Shown: piece by piece, positions 28,037-40,700 of the stretch
Layout: each line of letters opens with the position of its first letter
How positions within the stretch are numbered: position 1 is the stretch's first letter
NCBI RefSeq assembly: GCF_905220365.1
Contig: NC_061147.1
Location: forward strand, 1,426,001-1,490,000
Length of the DNA stretch: 64,000 nt
Source of the DNA: Vanessa cardui
Taxonomy: Eukaryota; Arthropoda; Insecta; Lepidoptera; Nymphalidae
Reading direction: 5' to 3'
Program-made: the position numbers and the translations under genes
The notes under the pieces: generated by a model
What the model was told of the DNA's origin: nothing
The model's input: only the letters and a program-made list of their open reading frames with translations
Databases searched by the model: none

Positions 28037-28335
28037 TGAGCTGAGATGGCCCAATGATTAGAACGTGTACATCTTAATGGATGATTTCTGGTTCAAACCC
28101 AGGCAAGCACCACTATATATATGCGTAATTTGTGTTTATAATTAATCTCGTGCTCAGTGGTGAAGGAAAATTTCGTGAGGATACCTACATGTGTCTAATT
28201 TCATCGAAATTCTGCCACATGTGTATTCCACCAACCCGCATTGGAACAGCGTGGTGGAATATGTTCCACATCCTCTCCTTAATGGAAGAGGAGGCCTTAG
28301 CCCAGCATTGGATAATTTACAGGCTGTTACTTTTC
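28037..28335 (+). mobile_element. SINE family A copy
   Basis: Near full-length, head 'gagctgagatggcccaatg' to tail 'aggctgttactttt'. No clear target duplication was seen. Confidence 0.82.
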
Positions 28336-30070
28336 ATAGCATAGTAGTAATAGGCGCGTCGCAAATTTGAATCTATCTTATCTTCTATAAACAAATTTAT
28401 TGAAATTTATTACAATGACTTTTTAAGTATTTTATATTTAACTACATGAACGTACGGCTTATCCCGGGTGACATTTATAAAACTTTACCCATACCACAGA
28501 AACAGTCCTCCCCAATTTTACAGCCTCAAGGACTGGCCCATCCATGGAGCTTTGTTACGTCTTCAAGCTTAAACCGGTAAAACATAGATGAAATTTTATA
28601 TGAAGATAGTATCAGTACCGACAAGGATATAGGCTGATTTCTTTAATTCACCTCCCAAGGGTGTAAACTAGGGACTAACAGTTTGGGTGGAACAGGAAAA
28701 AATTTATACATTACGCACGGTTTAAGCTGTAAGTTTAGCTAGTTTAATATACAATTAATGTCTAGATGAAAATTAGGAAACCTTTTATATGAAGCATTTG
28801 CATCAATCCAGCTATATCATTCATTAAAATTAGACTTTTAACAGTAATAAAAGTACTCGCCGATTTCCTAACGTCTGTATTTCTCCGAACAGATGGTTTC
28901 TTTTTCGTTTTTCGGACAGATTAAAATTCGGTTATAATGTAATGCTCCACAGATTTCTATACCTATTAAAATTATATTACAAGTCGATGACTCGCGGGAA
29001 ATATATTAGTTAACAAACACACACAAAGATTTAATAAATATATCTAATATGTAGTAGATTACACAAGGTAGATATTAATATAAGGATAAATTAAAATGTC
29101 TTTTAAATAGTTTTTTTTTAAAGCCAATATATATAGTAAGACGCGTACCAAATATACCTACTTAATATAATAAATAAAAAATACATGATCGTCACGTGAC
29201 TAGTAGCGTATCGTTTGCCTAACAAACCTCAAGTGGACCGAATTGATTAATAACACAGAACATTGATCAAAACATTCAGACACGCTGTTTTGACAATGCA
29301 GTATGCACACATCTATGGACAAAATATGATACAGATTAAAAAGAAAATTTCCCGCGTTATTTTTTTTTTTAATCTTATATTATAATATTATGATGTATCA
29401 TGGTGATTATTTCTTATTTTTACAATGTTAGAGGCGAATCAGCTTATCTAACGACTGAGGATTATATCAAATTGCTTTTTGTTATTAAGATTCCATAGTT
29501 ATAACTTACGAGACGTTTTATCGACGACTCTCTATTCAAACATGGAAAAGGAGGTCAATTTTGAAAGTCACTGTGTTGTCTTAAAATATCAATATTTCCT
29601 CTTTTTATAGTATGTATATTAGATATCAGTGGGTGCATCATTTTGCTCTAAGTGTAAAATGTAAACGCTGGCTAAGATAATGAGTACCTAAGTATAAAAA
29701 TACGCGGGAAAATAATGCGGAATTTAAAGTTTTCCAAATGTTTATATACGTAGTATATATACGCTTGATGTGATCGAGTGAAGTTAAGAATCAACTCTTC
29801 TGTTTACACGAATATCTTTAATAGCGTATTATCAAAAATGAAAAGTGAAATTGATAATCAGCCAAAGAATGTTTGCTGGTGAAGTTCGTAGAATGAACAT
29901 AATCAGCGAAACTGGGTATTTTGCCAAGTCGTTTTCAGGGTCGCGGGCGCTCCTACTTCGGTGAAATTGTTCCTCATACGTATAAAAAACATGTGCTAAA
30001 AATATTCGCAATAATCATACGAAAAACGTTTTTGCTCTTAATATCAACGTTCCATAACATTTAGACTTAC

Positions 30071-30231
30071 CTTTCGGTGACTGGCACAGCTTTGGACTTG
30101 AGCTCGTAAAACATGAAATCCTGGTGAGGTTGAGTGGTGTTCATCTCGTCAAAAATCCTCTGGTCAGCATTGAAATCGTTTGTTAATAGAGAAGCGAGAT
30201 CATATCCCATGTCAATACCGGATTCATCCAT
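30071..30231 (-). CDS. First coding exon of an unidentified gene
   Basis: Reading the minus strand, an ATG in strong context (aaaaATGG) at 30231 opens 53 codons (MDESGIDMGYDLASLL..., ...FMFYELKSKAVPVTE). A consensus donor (ag|gtaagt, reverse complement of 'acttac' at 30065-30070) ends it in phase 2. The peptide is acidic and hydrophilic, with no transmembrane or zinc motif; such N-termini occur in nuclear regulatory proteins, but I do not recognise the family. Later exons, at lower coordinates, were not found in the window. An in-frame ATG six codons upstream (30249) is possible. Confidence 0.65.
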
Positions 30232-31058
30232 TTTTAAACAGGTACACAATCACAAACTTTTCACTAATAACGTGTATGGCAATTGTAATTTTAAAGATAC
30301 ATAATTGATAAACAAAACGTGATTATTTATATAAGAATACGGCGAATATCTTAACAGCATCCATCCTCCCAGCTGTCTACTTGTTGCTATTGTTGATTAT
30401 TACATAGATATACGTATGAGATAGGAATGACTGTAATCCAACTTATTTTGATTTACCGCCAATTCGCTTAACTATTATCGTCTTATCTATACTCCTTTAT
30501 TGAGTCATATTATACTGAAAATAATTTATTAATAATGGCAATATTAAACACACCCAAAAACTAAGTGTAAACTCATTAGTCTTATTACAGCTTAGTAAAA
30601 TCTTACACATTACAATATTTTATCAACCTTTCGCAGGTCGTATTTTAATTACTTTTTAATTATTTAAGGTGAAAGATTTTTTCTTAATACAATGGCAGCC
30701 CAGAAACCACCTGAATGATCATGCGTTCAAAAACAAGTGTTATGTAACCACAAACTCGCGTAATTTTAACAATATTTGAGGATAAACCTTAATCATTTCA
30801 ATATTAGAAAGGCTCCGTATTGTATTATAAAGGTAGATTTTAATTTTCTTATTGTTCCCGAGCAAACTGATCGTGTAAAAATTTTGTTAATCTGTGCAAG
30901 TTTGTTGTCAACGAGAGTCGAGAGCGAGTCAACCGTTTTATAATCTATGGTCTATTCATTTTGCGCTTGCCAGAATCGGCATTTTAAATATAAAAATAAA
31001 GTAAATTGAACTAAGATACTTTTAATTACAAATAAAATACAACTGAAAGAACTTTACA
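30232..31058. promoter_or_regulatory. Bidirectional promoter region
   Basis: An 827 bp gap separates the divergent start codons of the minus-strand gene and SmG. It is free of the window's SINEs and LINEs and is AT-rich. No TATA box or initiator was assigned with confidence. The call rests only on head-to-head gene order. Confidence 0.4.
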
Positions 31059-31730
31059 ATGTCGAAAGCACATCCCCCAGAATTAAAAAAGTAAGTATAG
31101 TAACGATAATTTACTATCAACATAGTTAGCGTCCCGCGTATATTCTAACCTTATTCCAAAAATGTATTTCCTTTAAAAACAACATATTGTATATATCATG
31201 CAATCCAATTTATTTACTAGTAACCTTTTTTTAAGATTAGTGTAATTGAAGTGAATTTTAACAGAATGTTTATATCCTAGGTTCATGGACAAAAAACTTT
31301 CAATAAAGTTAAATGCTGGTCGTGCTGTGACCGGTGTCCTTCGAGGCTTTGATCCATTCATGAATTTAGTTTTGGACGAATCTGTTGAAGAATGCAAAGA
31401 TGGACAACGCAACAATATTGGCATGGTGGTAAGTTATAGCTGATGATTTAAATAAGATTTTATATAATACATGTAACTGAAGTAACTATTATATTTGTCT
31501 TGTTATAGTCTAAAGAAAATAATATTAGTGTAGTAATTATATATTACAACTATCAAAAACTTCAACAGGTATTAATAGTGAAGATAGTATTAGTTTGTTA
31601 TAAGAAACACCATCTGCATTTTATTATACGTTGTATACTGGCTGGTCTGATGTTTTAACATTGTGTTTTATAATTCCAGGTTATACGAGGGAATAGCATC
31701 ATCATGTTGGAGTCTCTAGATAGAATATAG
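31059..31730 (+). CDS. SNRPG: Small nuclear ribonucleoprotein G (SmG), three coding exons
   Basis: Join 31059-31090, 31281-31428, 31680-31730. The donors are aa|gtaagt and gtg|gtaagt; the acceptors are 'tatatcctag' and 'taattccag'. The 76 aa product matches SmG in size and sequence: MSKAHPPELKK, FMDKKLSIKLNAGRAVTG, then the Sm1/Sm2 signatures FDPFMNLVLDE and VVIRGNSIIMLESLDRI. SmG is one of seven subunits of the Sm ring on spliceosomal U snRNAs in the nucleus. The ATG is the only start giving the conserved N-terminus. The gene is intact and lies head-to-head with the minus-strand gene at 30231. Confidence 0.97.
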
Positions 31731-34614
31731 TATTATCTAGTTTCAATCTTAAATTTAAGAATTAATTTATAAGATAAAAAAAATATTATTGTAAGCGTTA
31801 CACTTTTCATATAATATCAGCATATTAGAAACTGTTTTCAACATGAATAACAAAAGCTCATTTGGTTAACATTTAGAATTTTAAATTCTGAACAATACTG
31901 GTATAAGTTATTTGTATTCTTTATATTTTCCATTTGATTTTCAAAACAAGAAAAGCATACACCAATTGCAAGTGTGAATAATTCCGGCATGGTTGATACA
32001 AATTAAAGGTTAAGCAATCTACTAAATTGTTTTATTTCATCACATACCTATTTAATTAATAATAATGAATTTGCATGTTTTACATTAATGAATAAAAGTT
32101 AACAAATTCCAATAAAAAAATGGATAAATAGTTTTAATAAATTTATAGAAGTGAAATCTTAAGCAGACCGAGGACTATTTTATATTTCCTCCTTATCAAT
32201 CTATTCCATTAATTAATTATTTATACACATTCTCTTAATGAATACAAATTCTAAATTGTACCACTATATTATAGATTGGCCGTTGAAAATAATGAAATAA
32301 TTTTCAGATTTTATTTAATTAGGTATATAAATGATATGCAATTAAGTATAACATGTATTTATTGGATTACAAAATAATAATGAATTTATTATTCATTGTG
32401 TTTGTGACCAATATTTCATTAAAGGATAGAGTATCTCATAGTAGGTAAATATGTACTGTGTATATAAAGTAGAGATTCTATATTTTTGTAGGCTAGCACC
32501 ACAATTATTGTCATTATTTTTTAAAATTATATTAGAATCTTATTTATTCTTTACAGTAATTTCATGAAAATTGAAGACTTCTTAGAAATATCTCAAATCC
32601 GAGATTGTATATAGATAATGTATTTAATTTAATATTGAAAAAAGTAGATATGTACTATTACCATAATGGTAGTAGTATGGCATTACCATACCATTGTCAC
32701 AAATATAACAAAGTAACCAGTCTCAAAATAATTTATTATTGAACATATTAATCTGTAAAGTCTTTAATAAAATTTTTATATCAGAATGACACAAGTTGAG
32801 TAAATTTATTAAGTTTTCCAGTGATAAATGTAAAGAATAAGATAGAAACAGATTAAAATTAGTCAGTCAAGTGTAAAACGTCAAACTGTCAACAAAACAA
32901 AGGGTTTTTGAAACTGACATCAGACATGACAACTCAAATTCTACTTTATAAAATGTTTGAATTCTGATATTTGTTGACAATTACGTCGAATAAAAGATAA
33001 TTAATGTTTTTAAGTAATAAATAGTTAAATGTAAATGTTAAGCAAGCAAATTATTTAACATTTTTAACCAAACAATTAAATTATAAGGACTTTTTGATCT
33101 TAATATTATTGTAAGTTATCAATTTTCATTTATCTTTCAAAGCTCTTTGTTTACTTAATTATTAAAGTTTTCGAAACATATATGAACTTGTTTTAGTAAT
33201 CGCAATCATAATAACAGTTGTATAGGTTTTTTTTTAATACTACATTTGTAATTAGGCTATGATGAGGTCATACTTGTGTTTTGTTCTACATTTCTATATA
33301 TCCTATGTATATAGCACTCTAGTTGCTATGTAATGATGTTAGTAGTTGTTTTCCCATAATTGGATTGTATTGTTTTTTCTAAGAATAGCATTCTTGATAG
33401 TTATTAAATAAGAATTGCTTGCTCCAGCAGTCACAGATTTTTATTATGTTAAAATACCTAAAGTATATCTGCTAACAAAAGTTATTAGTATGGAAGATAT
33501 ACATCTCAGTAAGTAAATTGATTTTCTGAATATAAATTTAATTTTATATTAAGAGATGCTATGTATCTTTAAATTTAATTAATAAATATTACATGCATGC
33601 AAAGTATTTTACAATATCAAAATTTAAAATATTTTTTAAGATATTCTTACTAACAAACAATATATATTTTAATTGTTATTAATTTACAAAGAACAGGGGA
33701 TTAATTTAATTCAATCTCCTATGTGTACTGTATTTACAACTTTAGTTACTAGTAGAATTGGGTTGTTCAATGACCACTAAATATTATCTATAAACTATAA
33801 CATAATATGTTACAATGTATGCAGCTATGTAAATAAAAAACAAAAGCAAAGGCACATTTAAAATATGTTATATGAGTCATGAGATAAGCTCTATATGCAT
33901 CATAGCATTGTATAACTGATACGAAATTGTAATTAAATATTGTATATGAGTTATCTTCAATAATAAGCCATAAAATTGCCTAATCGGTTTGCCAGAACTG
34001 TTGTAATATTACTATTAGGGTTTATTTAAATATTCGATATACAAACTTTTTTATGTTTTGTTTTAATCAAATGTGGTTTTATTGTAATACATTCTCAGCT
34101 GCCATCATCATAGAGTAGGAAGTCTCATGTCTAATAAACCTAGTGTCTATGACAACTACAAGAAGTGTTAACTATACTTGACTTGCTCTGAATGATTCTC
34201 GGATAGATTATTCAGTTTGTCTATAAAATATTAATATGTAATATAATGTTGCATAGAGAATATCTGAGAAGCTCATTGTTTCATCTCAGATATAGACGAC
34301 ATTGTTTTAAAAGTTGTTTGAACTTGAATGTTATTATACACACCATCATTCTATATGTTATTAATATAAATTCTCAGTAGACATTGTGTCTGTGTACATG
34401 TATATAATGTCTTGACCATATGTTGAACATAATAGGAATTACTCTAAAAAATTACGTATTTAATTTGTCAAGTTTGTTGTTTGAACATAGTAATTTTATA
34501 GTCTTCTTATAATCCTGATGACCATATATTTATACATAATAAACATCACAATGAAAATATACATTTAAATACTTATTTATTATCCAAAAGTTATAGTATT
34601 TGTTTATATTCCAG
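31731..34614. other. Spacer between SmG and SLC12A9
   Basis: Very AT-rich, with no recognisable coding segment apart from the short start-exon candidate at 33490-33508. It probably contains the SmG 3' UTR and the SLC12A9 promoter and first intron. No SINE or LINE was recognised, unlike the rest of the window. A short imperfect palindrome built on 'taccataatggta' lies near 32658-32695. Confidence 0.5.
33490..33508 (+). CDS. Candidate upstream start exon of the SLC12A9 gene
   Basis: An ATG in good context (A at -3, G at +4) is followed after 19 nt by a strong donor (a|gtaagt at 33509). Spliced to the acceptor at 34614, the frame runs without a stop through 34615-34631 into the annotated ATG at 34632, adding 12 residues (MEDIHLRTKPLA). 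This is only inference from frame and splice-site match. The alternative is that 34615-34631 is 5' UTR and some other non-coding exon lies upstream. Confidence 0.35.
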
Positions 34615-34631
34615 GGACGAAACCTCTGGCG

Positions 34632-34755
34632 ATGGCGGATACATTAGACCCACTCTCACCAAGTTTGAACGATTCACCAAATTCATCGGGATTGATGCAT
34701 AAGTTGAGACTGAGATTCACAAGAACAACACCTCCTAGATCCCCACCCGGAGATG
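34632..34755 (+). CDS. SLC12A9: SLC12A9 coding exon 1
   Basis: The exon begins at 34615 after 'tatattccag'; the first ATG in frame is 34632. It encodes residues 1-41, a hydrophilic Ser/Pro/Arg-rich cytosolic N-terminus (MADTLDPLSPSLND...). It ends in phase 1 at donor g|gtaata. Confidence 0.85.
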
Positions 34756-37700
34756 GTAATAAGTTATACTATATTCAATAATTACTCATGAATGAATTGT
34801 AATTGTCAAAGTAGTTAATTATCTGAAAGGGTATATAATATAGTACATAGTGGGCTGTGGAAACCACAGATGCACTCTCTATTTGCTAATTCTCATATAC
34901 TTGCAGAGACAAGCATGAGTCGTGGTATACATCCTTTTTAGAACGAGTGTAACAGTGCTAAGTTTCTAATTTTTATTTTTACGTACGCTCAAATGGGATA
35001 CCTAACCGTAAGTCCACCACCATCTACATCAAATAAAACTGCACGAAATTATGTCTAGCAAGTCACTAAGAAATTCGTAAACCACCAATTAATGAAGTAT
35101 TGTACGAAACAAATTAGATGTAGCATCGGAAAATGGAATGGAATGAAAATAAAACCGATTACTGCCGATTGACACAACCAATAAAAATAGCTCCCAATCG
35201 CGCCATTCGACGCTATTCGGCGCTATAGATTCAAACGTCAGAGAAAGCAAGTGCATGTAAATCGACGCGTCAAATTGACGAATATATTAGGTCATATGAT
35301 ATTACAAGTTATTACGTTTGTGCAAAGATCATATTCGCATGAGAAATAAATATTGATAATTTGGGATAGTGTACTCAATTCGGATGTGTTCGGTTTTACG
35401 AATTTTGCCGATGCGACATCTAAGTTGTGTCGTAATATACCTGGGATTCAAACAAGAATACAACAACAACATAGACTGGACTTGACTTCTTATAATTAAT
35501 TGCCTTTCTTCATTCAGCTACTAAAACAGGATGAATGACTTTCAACAGATAGAAATTTTGATCATTTGCTCGTACATCGACCTATATTATAAAATAAAAT
35601 AAATATTGTTTATATACGAGCTCACTCTTACATGATCTGTGTTTCTCTATAATACTATCTATATTTAATATTTAAAAAATTGTATCAAAATCCATAGTAG
35701 TTTTAACATTCTAAACCAATGATATTCTAATAAACAGATATGTTATATCCATACTAAACAACAGAAAAAAGTGTGCCGCGCCGGGGACCGTTTATTTTAG
35801 TTTATTTTTACATTTCGTTAAAAGTAAAAAGGATAGCTTGATAAAAACAATAAGTAAAAGGGATAACTAGATGTTTTGATGATGTGGTAGTATTTGATTA
35901 TTGACGATTCAAAAACGCTTCATTATGAAGTTTACTTGAATAAAATTGATTTGATTTGATTTGATTTGATTTTTAATTACGTAAAACGTATTACTATGTA
36001 ATTATGATGTATTATAACGTCTTGCTACGTAAAACAACTAAAAGCAAACGTCCCAATTAGGACGTTATCTAGTCTTCACTTTTTGCGCGTTAATAACGTA
36101 TCTGTTTACTACAACATCATTGTTCTAAACATACACATAGACAGACATACAGACCACGGGAAGCGACTTGTTTTGTACTGTGCAGTGAAGTTGACCTTAA
36201 TTTATATTTTCTCACCTGTTCAAATGCAACCTTATTTCAAATCCGTTACATTTTTTGTAATCGATGAAAACTACTGTCACAGTGCTTAAGTGTTTCAAGG
36301 TTGTTTTAAAAACATTATGCTTAGGTCAGTTTGAATTACACGATATCAGTTTAAAAACAATAGTCGGTTCGAACACGCGCGGGAATGGTGGAGAAAATTA
36401 GTAGTGGTGATTTTTTTTCTTTTGTGTATCAATTTTGAGAATTAAAGATGTAAATGTGTGTAAATAATGCAGTTTCTTTTAATTAAATGAGAAACTCGAT
36501 TGGGTTTTAGTTTTATTGCAAATTCTAATCAATTAATATTTTTTATTCATTTTGCATCATGAATGCAATCCCCAGCGTTACACAAAGCAATAGTTATTGT
36601 CTGTGGTTTTCGATTATGTATGACATAATTGAGTGAATATATATATATATATATCCAGTAGCGTCGTATGGAATAAATTGTTCCCCTTAAGAGGAGGCGT
36701 TTCATCAGACATTAATGTAACTAAAAATATGAGAGTGAAATAAATATCTGTGACCCATATTTTTTTCCAGGATATGTTGAATTTGGTGAGTTTCGGTCGG
36801 AGCGACCCGGCGTTAAGAAGGTGGGGACCTTCGCCGGTGTCTTCTGCCCCGTGGTGCTATCAATGTTCAGTGCTCTTGTATTTATACGAATGGGTAAGTA
36901 TTATAAATGTGAAAGTAAATCTGTTTGTCTGTCTGTCACACTTTTACGATTCCACCTGATTTACCTGAATTTGAGCACGCGAGAGCGAATGTATTTATAT
37001 AAATAAATATATTTTTTATGTTGTAATTTCCGCTTGCCATTTCTAGAAAGTGTTAAAAAACAATAAATTGCGAATAGTCTTTCTAAGTAAAAGTTAATGA
37101 ACACGCAACTTTATCTCTATAAAAATAGTAAATAAATAAATTAAATTGAATATTTTTGTTTTATAAATATTGCAAAAATAAAAATATAATACTGGATAAT
37201 AAATGTATATGGCTGTATTAAATAGGAAATAAAAAATAAAAAATTGTCTATTTCCAGGTTACCTAGTCGGAAATGCAGGACTTCTAGTGACCTTAGGACA
37301 ATTTGGACTCGCATATTTAATAGTAGGCTTCACTGTTATGTCAATATGTGCTATTTCCACGAATGGAGCTGTTGAAGGGGGAGGAGTGTACTGTATCCTT
37401 TTCGAAGTTTAAAATACAATTGAAATTCGAAAAAATAATTTAAACGACAATGATGAAATATTCTTATGAAGTGTAAATTCGTAGGATGTGGCTGTGTGGT
37501 ACAATACCTTTGCCTTTAAAAAGAAAATATTTAGAAAAAACTACAGTATATTATTTAAAGGAACGGCAAATATACTCCTGTATTTTATGCCATTGAAAAC
37601 TTTCAAGATAAGGAATATTTTTTTCTGTACTAAGTACTTTTGTCAATGTATATCCTTAACGCAAAATCAGTCATGATCAGTAGGACATTAGGTCCAGAAT

Positions 37701-40700
37701 TCGGTGGAGCGATCGGAACATTGTTCTTCCTAGCTAATGTCGTCTCAAGCGCCCTCTGCATTTCCGCTTGTACTGAAGCTCTAGTCGAGAATTTTGGACC
37801 CAATGGTAAGTATATGTCTTATTGCTGGGTTATCCTAGCCAGCTCAAGAGACGTTTTTAAGATACAAGTGACACTAATTGAAATTAGTCTCATCATGATG
37901 TTTTCCTTCACCGCCGAGCACGAGATGAATAACAACAACAAACAACAACAACAGCCTGTAAATTCCCACTGCTGGGCTAAAGGCCTCCTCTCCCTTTGAG
38001 GAGAAGGTTTGGAACATATTCCACCACAATGTTCCAATGCGGGTTGGTGGAATACGCATGTGGCAGAATTTCTATGAAATTTGTCACATGCAGGTTTCCT
38101 CACGATGTTTTCCTTCACCGCTGAGCACGAGATGAATTATAAATACAATTTAAACACATGAATCAGCGGTGCTTGCCTGGGTTTGAACCCGCACTCATCG
38201 GCACGCGTTCTAACCACTGGGCCATCTCGACTCTATGAATTCTAAACACAAATTACACGTATGATATCTCAATGGCTCCTGGCTGGGTTTGAGCCGGCTG
38301 TGAGCTGTTGTTGTTGAATATTGGGGCGCCGAGGTTGTGTAATACGGAATTTACAGGCTGTTGTTGTTGTTTTGTTTATATGGCTCCTGGCTGGGTTTAA
38401 TATTGGGGTGGTGGCAGGCTACCTGGTGGGTGCGAGCGTCGGGCTGCCCAACGGCTACTGGTACCGCTTCCTGTACCGCTCGGCGCTGAACGCGGCGGGG
38501 CTTGGCGTGTCGCTGGCTGGCGCGTCGCTGTTCGCGCGAACCAGCCTCGCCATCTGGGTGACCACCGTCGTCTGCCTCTTCAGCGCGCTTCTCAGCTTCT
38601 TCGTGACCGCGCCCGGACAGGTGAGCCCCCCCCCCCCCCCCGATATTTCAAGGCCATTATAGGATATTACTATTGAAGTAAAATTAAATTAAGCCTAATA
38701 GGCAAAGCAACAATGTTATAATTTCTAAGGTGGTCAGGAAAAAGAGCCAGTCATACCAGTCACCTTTTTACACACGACTGTTCTGGTGGGGTAGAGCAGT
38801 GTTGTCATCTAACAAAATGAACGACGAATTCCGTGGTATAGTGGTGTGTACATCGGTTTTAATGGATACGCCAATCCGAGGTCTTGGGTTCGATTCCCAG
38901 CCGAGTTGATGTATATTATCATTAGTTTTCTATGTTGTCTTGAGTCTGGGTGCTTGTGTTACCGTTGTTACGCCTGATTTTCTATAACACAAGTGATTTA
39001 GATACTTTCATTGGGATTAGAGTAATGTATGTGATTACGTCTCATTTTAATTTACTTATTATAAAATATGTATAAAAACTGTGTGGTATTATTTCAGATC
39101 TTACATAACGGTTCACATGTTGTTTTTATTTCATTGTAAACTATGATCAAAGATAAATCTAGACGAGTGTTAACGGATTTAAATCGCGTATATTAATTAT
39201 TTTTATCATCCCGACGTTTCGAGCACTTTACAGCGTTCGTGGTCACGGGTAGACTGAGGCGACATTTGTTTGTAGTACAAAAGAAAAATCCGTTAAAACT
39301 AGTTTTATTTCAATGTGTAATAAATGTGATCATCTAAGACAACATTAAATCTAGACGAGATAAAAACGTATAGTACGACACAACTTAGATGTCGCATCGG
39401 GCAAATTCGTAAAACCGATCACATCCGAATTAAGTACGCTATACCAAATTATCAAAATTTATTTCTCATGCGAATATGATCTTTACACAAACGTAATAAC
39501 TTGTAATATCACTTGACCTTAATATATCCGTCAATTTGACGCGTCGATTTACATGCACTTGTTTTGTCTCACGCGCGAATCTATAGCTACGAATAGCGTC
39601 GAATGGCGCGATAGGGAGCTATTTCTATTGGTTGTGTAAATCGGCAGTAATCGGTTTGATTTTCATTCCATTGCATTTTCCGATGCTACATCTAATGTAT
39701 GTATGTACGCATGTAAGTATCTATGTATGTATGTATGTATGTAAGTATGTAAGTAAGTATATATTTATATATTTTTGTATGAATATGTGTATGTATATTA
39801 TATGATAATTATTATTTAATATACATTAAACATTATATATATAATATGTGACTTCACCCTTCTCTGAAATCAAGACTGTGTTTTTAAGCTCATAAGGTTG
39901 TCTGGTAGAAATCGCTACCTAGCGATAAGACCGCCTTATTGTGCATCTACTTTTATTTTGTATATATTTCATTTTTATTATTAAATTACTCTGTTACTGT
40001 GGTGTACAATAAAGTATATTATTATTATCTAATTTGTGTCCTACTATAACATGACCTGAGCTGAGATGGCCCAGTGGTTAGAACGCGTGCATCTTAACCG
40101 ATGATTGCGGGTTCAAACCCAGGCAAGCACCAATATATATATGTGCTTAATTGTGTTTATAATTCATCTCGTGCTCGGCGGTGAAGGAAAACATCGTGAG
40201 GAAACCTGCATGTGTCTAATTTCATCGATTCATTCTGTCACATGTGCATTCCACCAACCCGCATTGGAACAGCGTGGTGGAATATGTTCCAATCTCTCTC
40301 CTTAATGGAAGAGGAGGCCTTATCTCAGCAGTGGGAAATTTACAGGCTGTTACTTTACTTTTTTACTTTTACTTTATAACATGACCCCCCCCCCCCCCCC
40401 CCAGATAGAGAAACCCGACACGAACACGATCGTGAATGCGACTAACTTCACGTACAGCGGTCTGAGCGCGGCCACACTGCGCGGTAACCTGTACGAGAGT
40501 TACGCGCGCGACTACAGCACGGCCACGGGCGAGACCGCCGACTTCGCGTCCGTGTTCGGCGTGCTTTTCACGGGCGTCACGGGCGTCATGGCCGGCGCCA
40601 ACATGAGCGGTCAGACCATTATACATGCCAGCTAGACTTTATCCATAAGTGTTCCATCAAAATCAAAAGAAACTTCCCATTACACATGCCAGCTGCTAGA

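Larger units (their letters stand above)
19226..30070. other. Intergenic or long-intron region
   Basis: May include introns of the minus-strand gene starting at 30231. It holds SINE copies, LINE 3' ends and family B pieces, separated by AT-rich sequence without supported exons. A 109-codon minus-strand open frame (27672-28001) has no recognisable features. Confidence 0.5.

Noticed and set aside
36750..37006. Alternative plus-strand frames over coding exon 2
   Set aside because: They read through the donor into the intron or lie out of frame with the conserved TM1.
38321..38662. 113-codon frame over coding exon 5 as an independent small gene
   Set aside because: Its ends lie in a SINE fragment and the C-run; the middle is coding exon 5.
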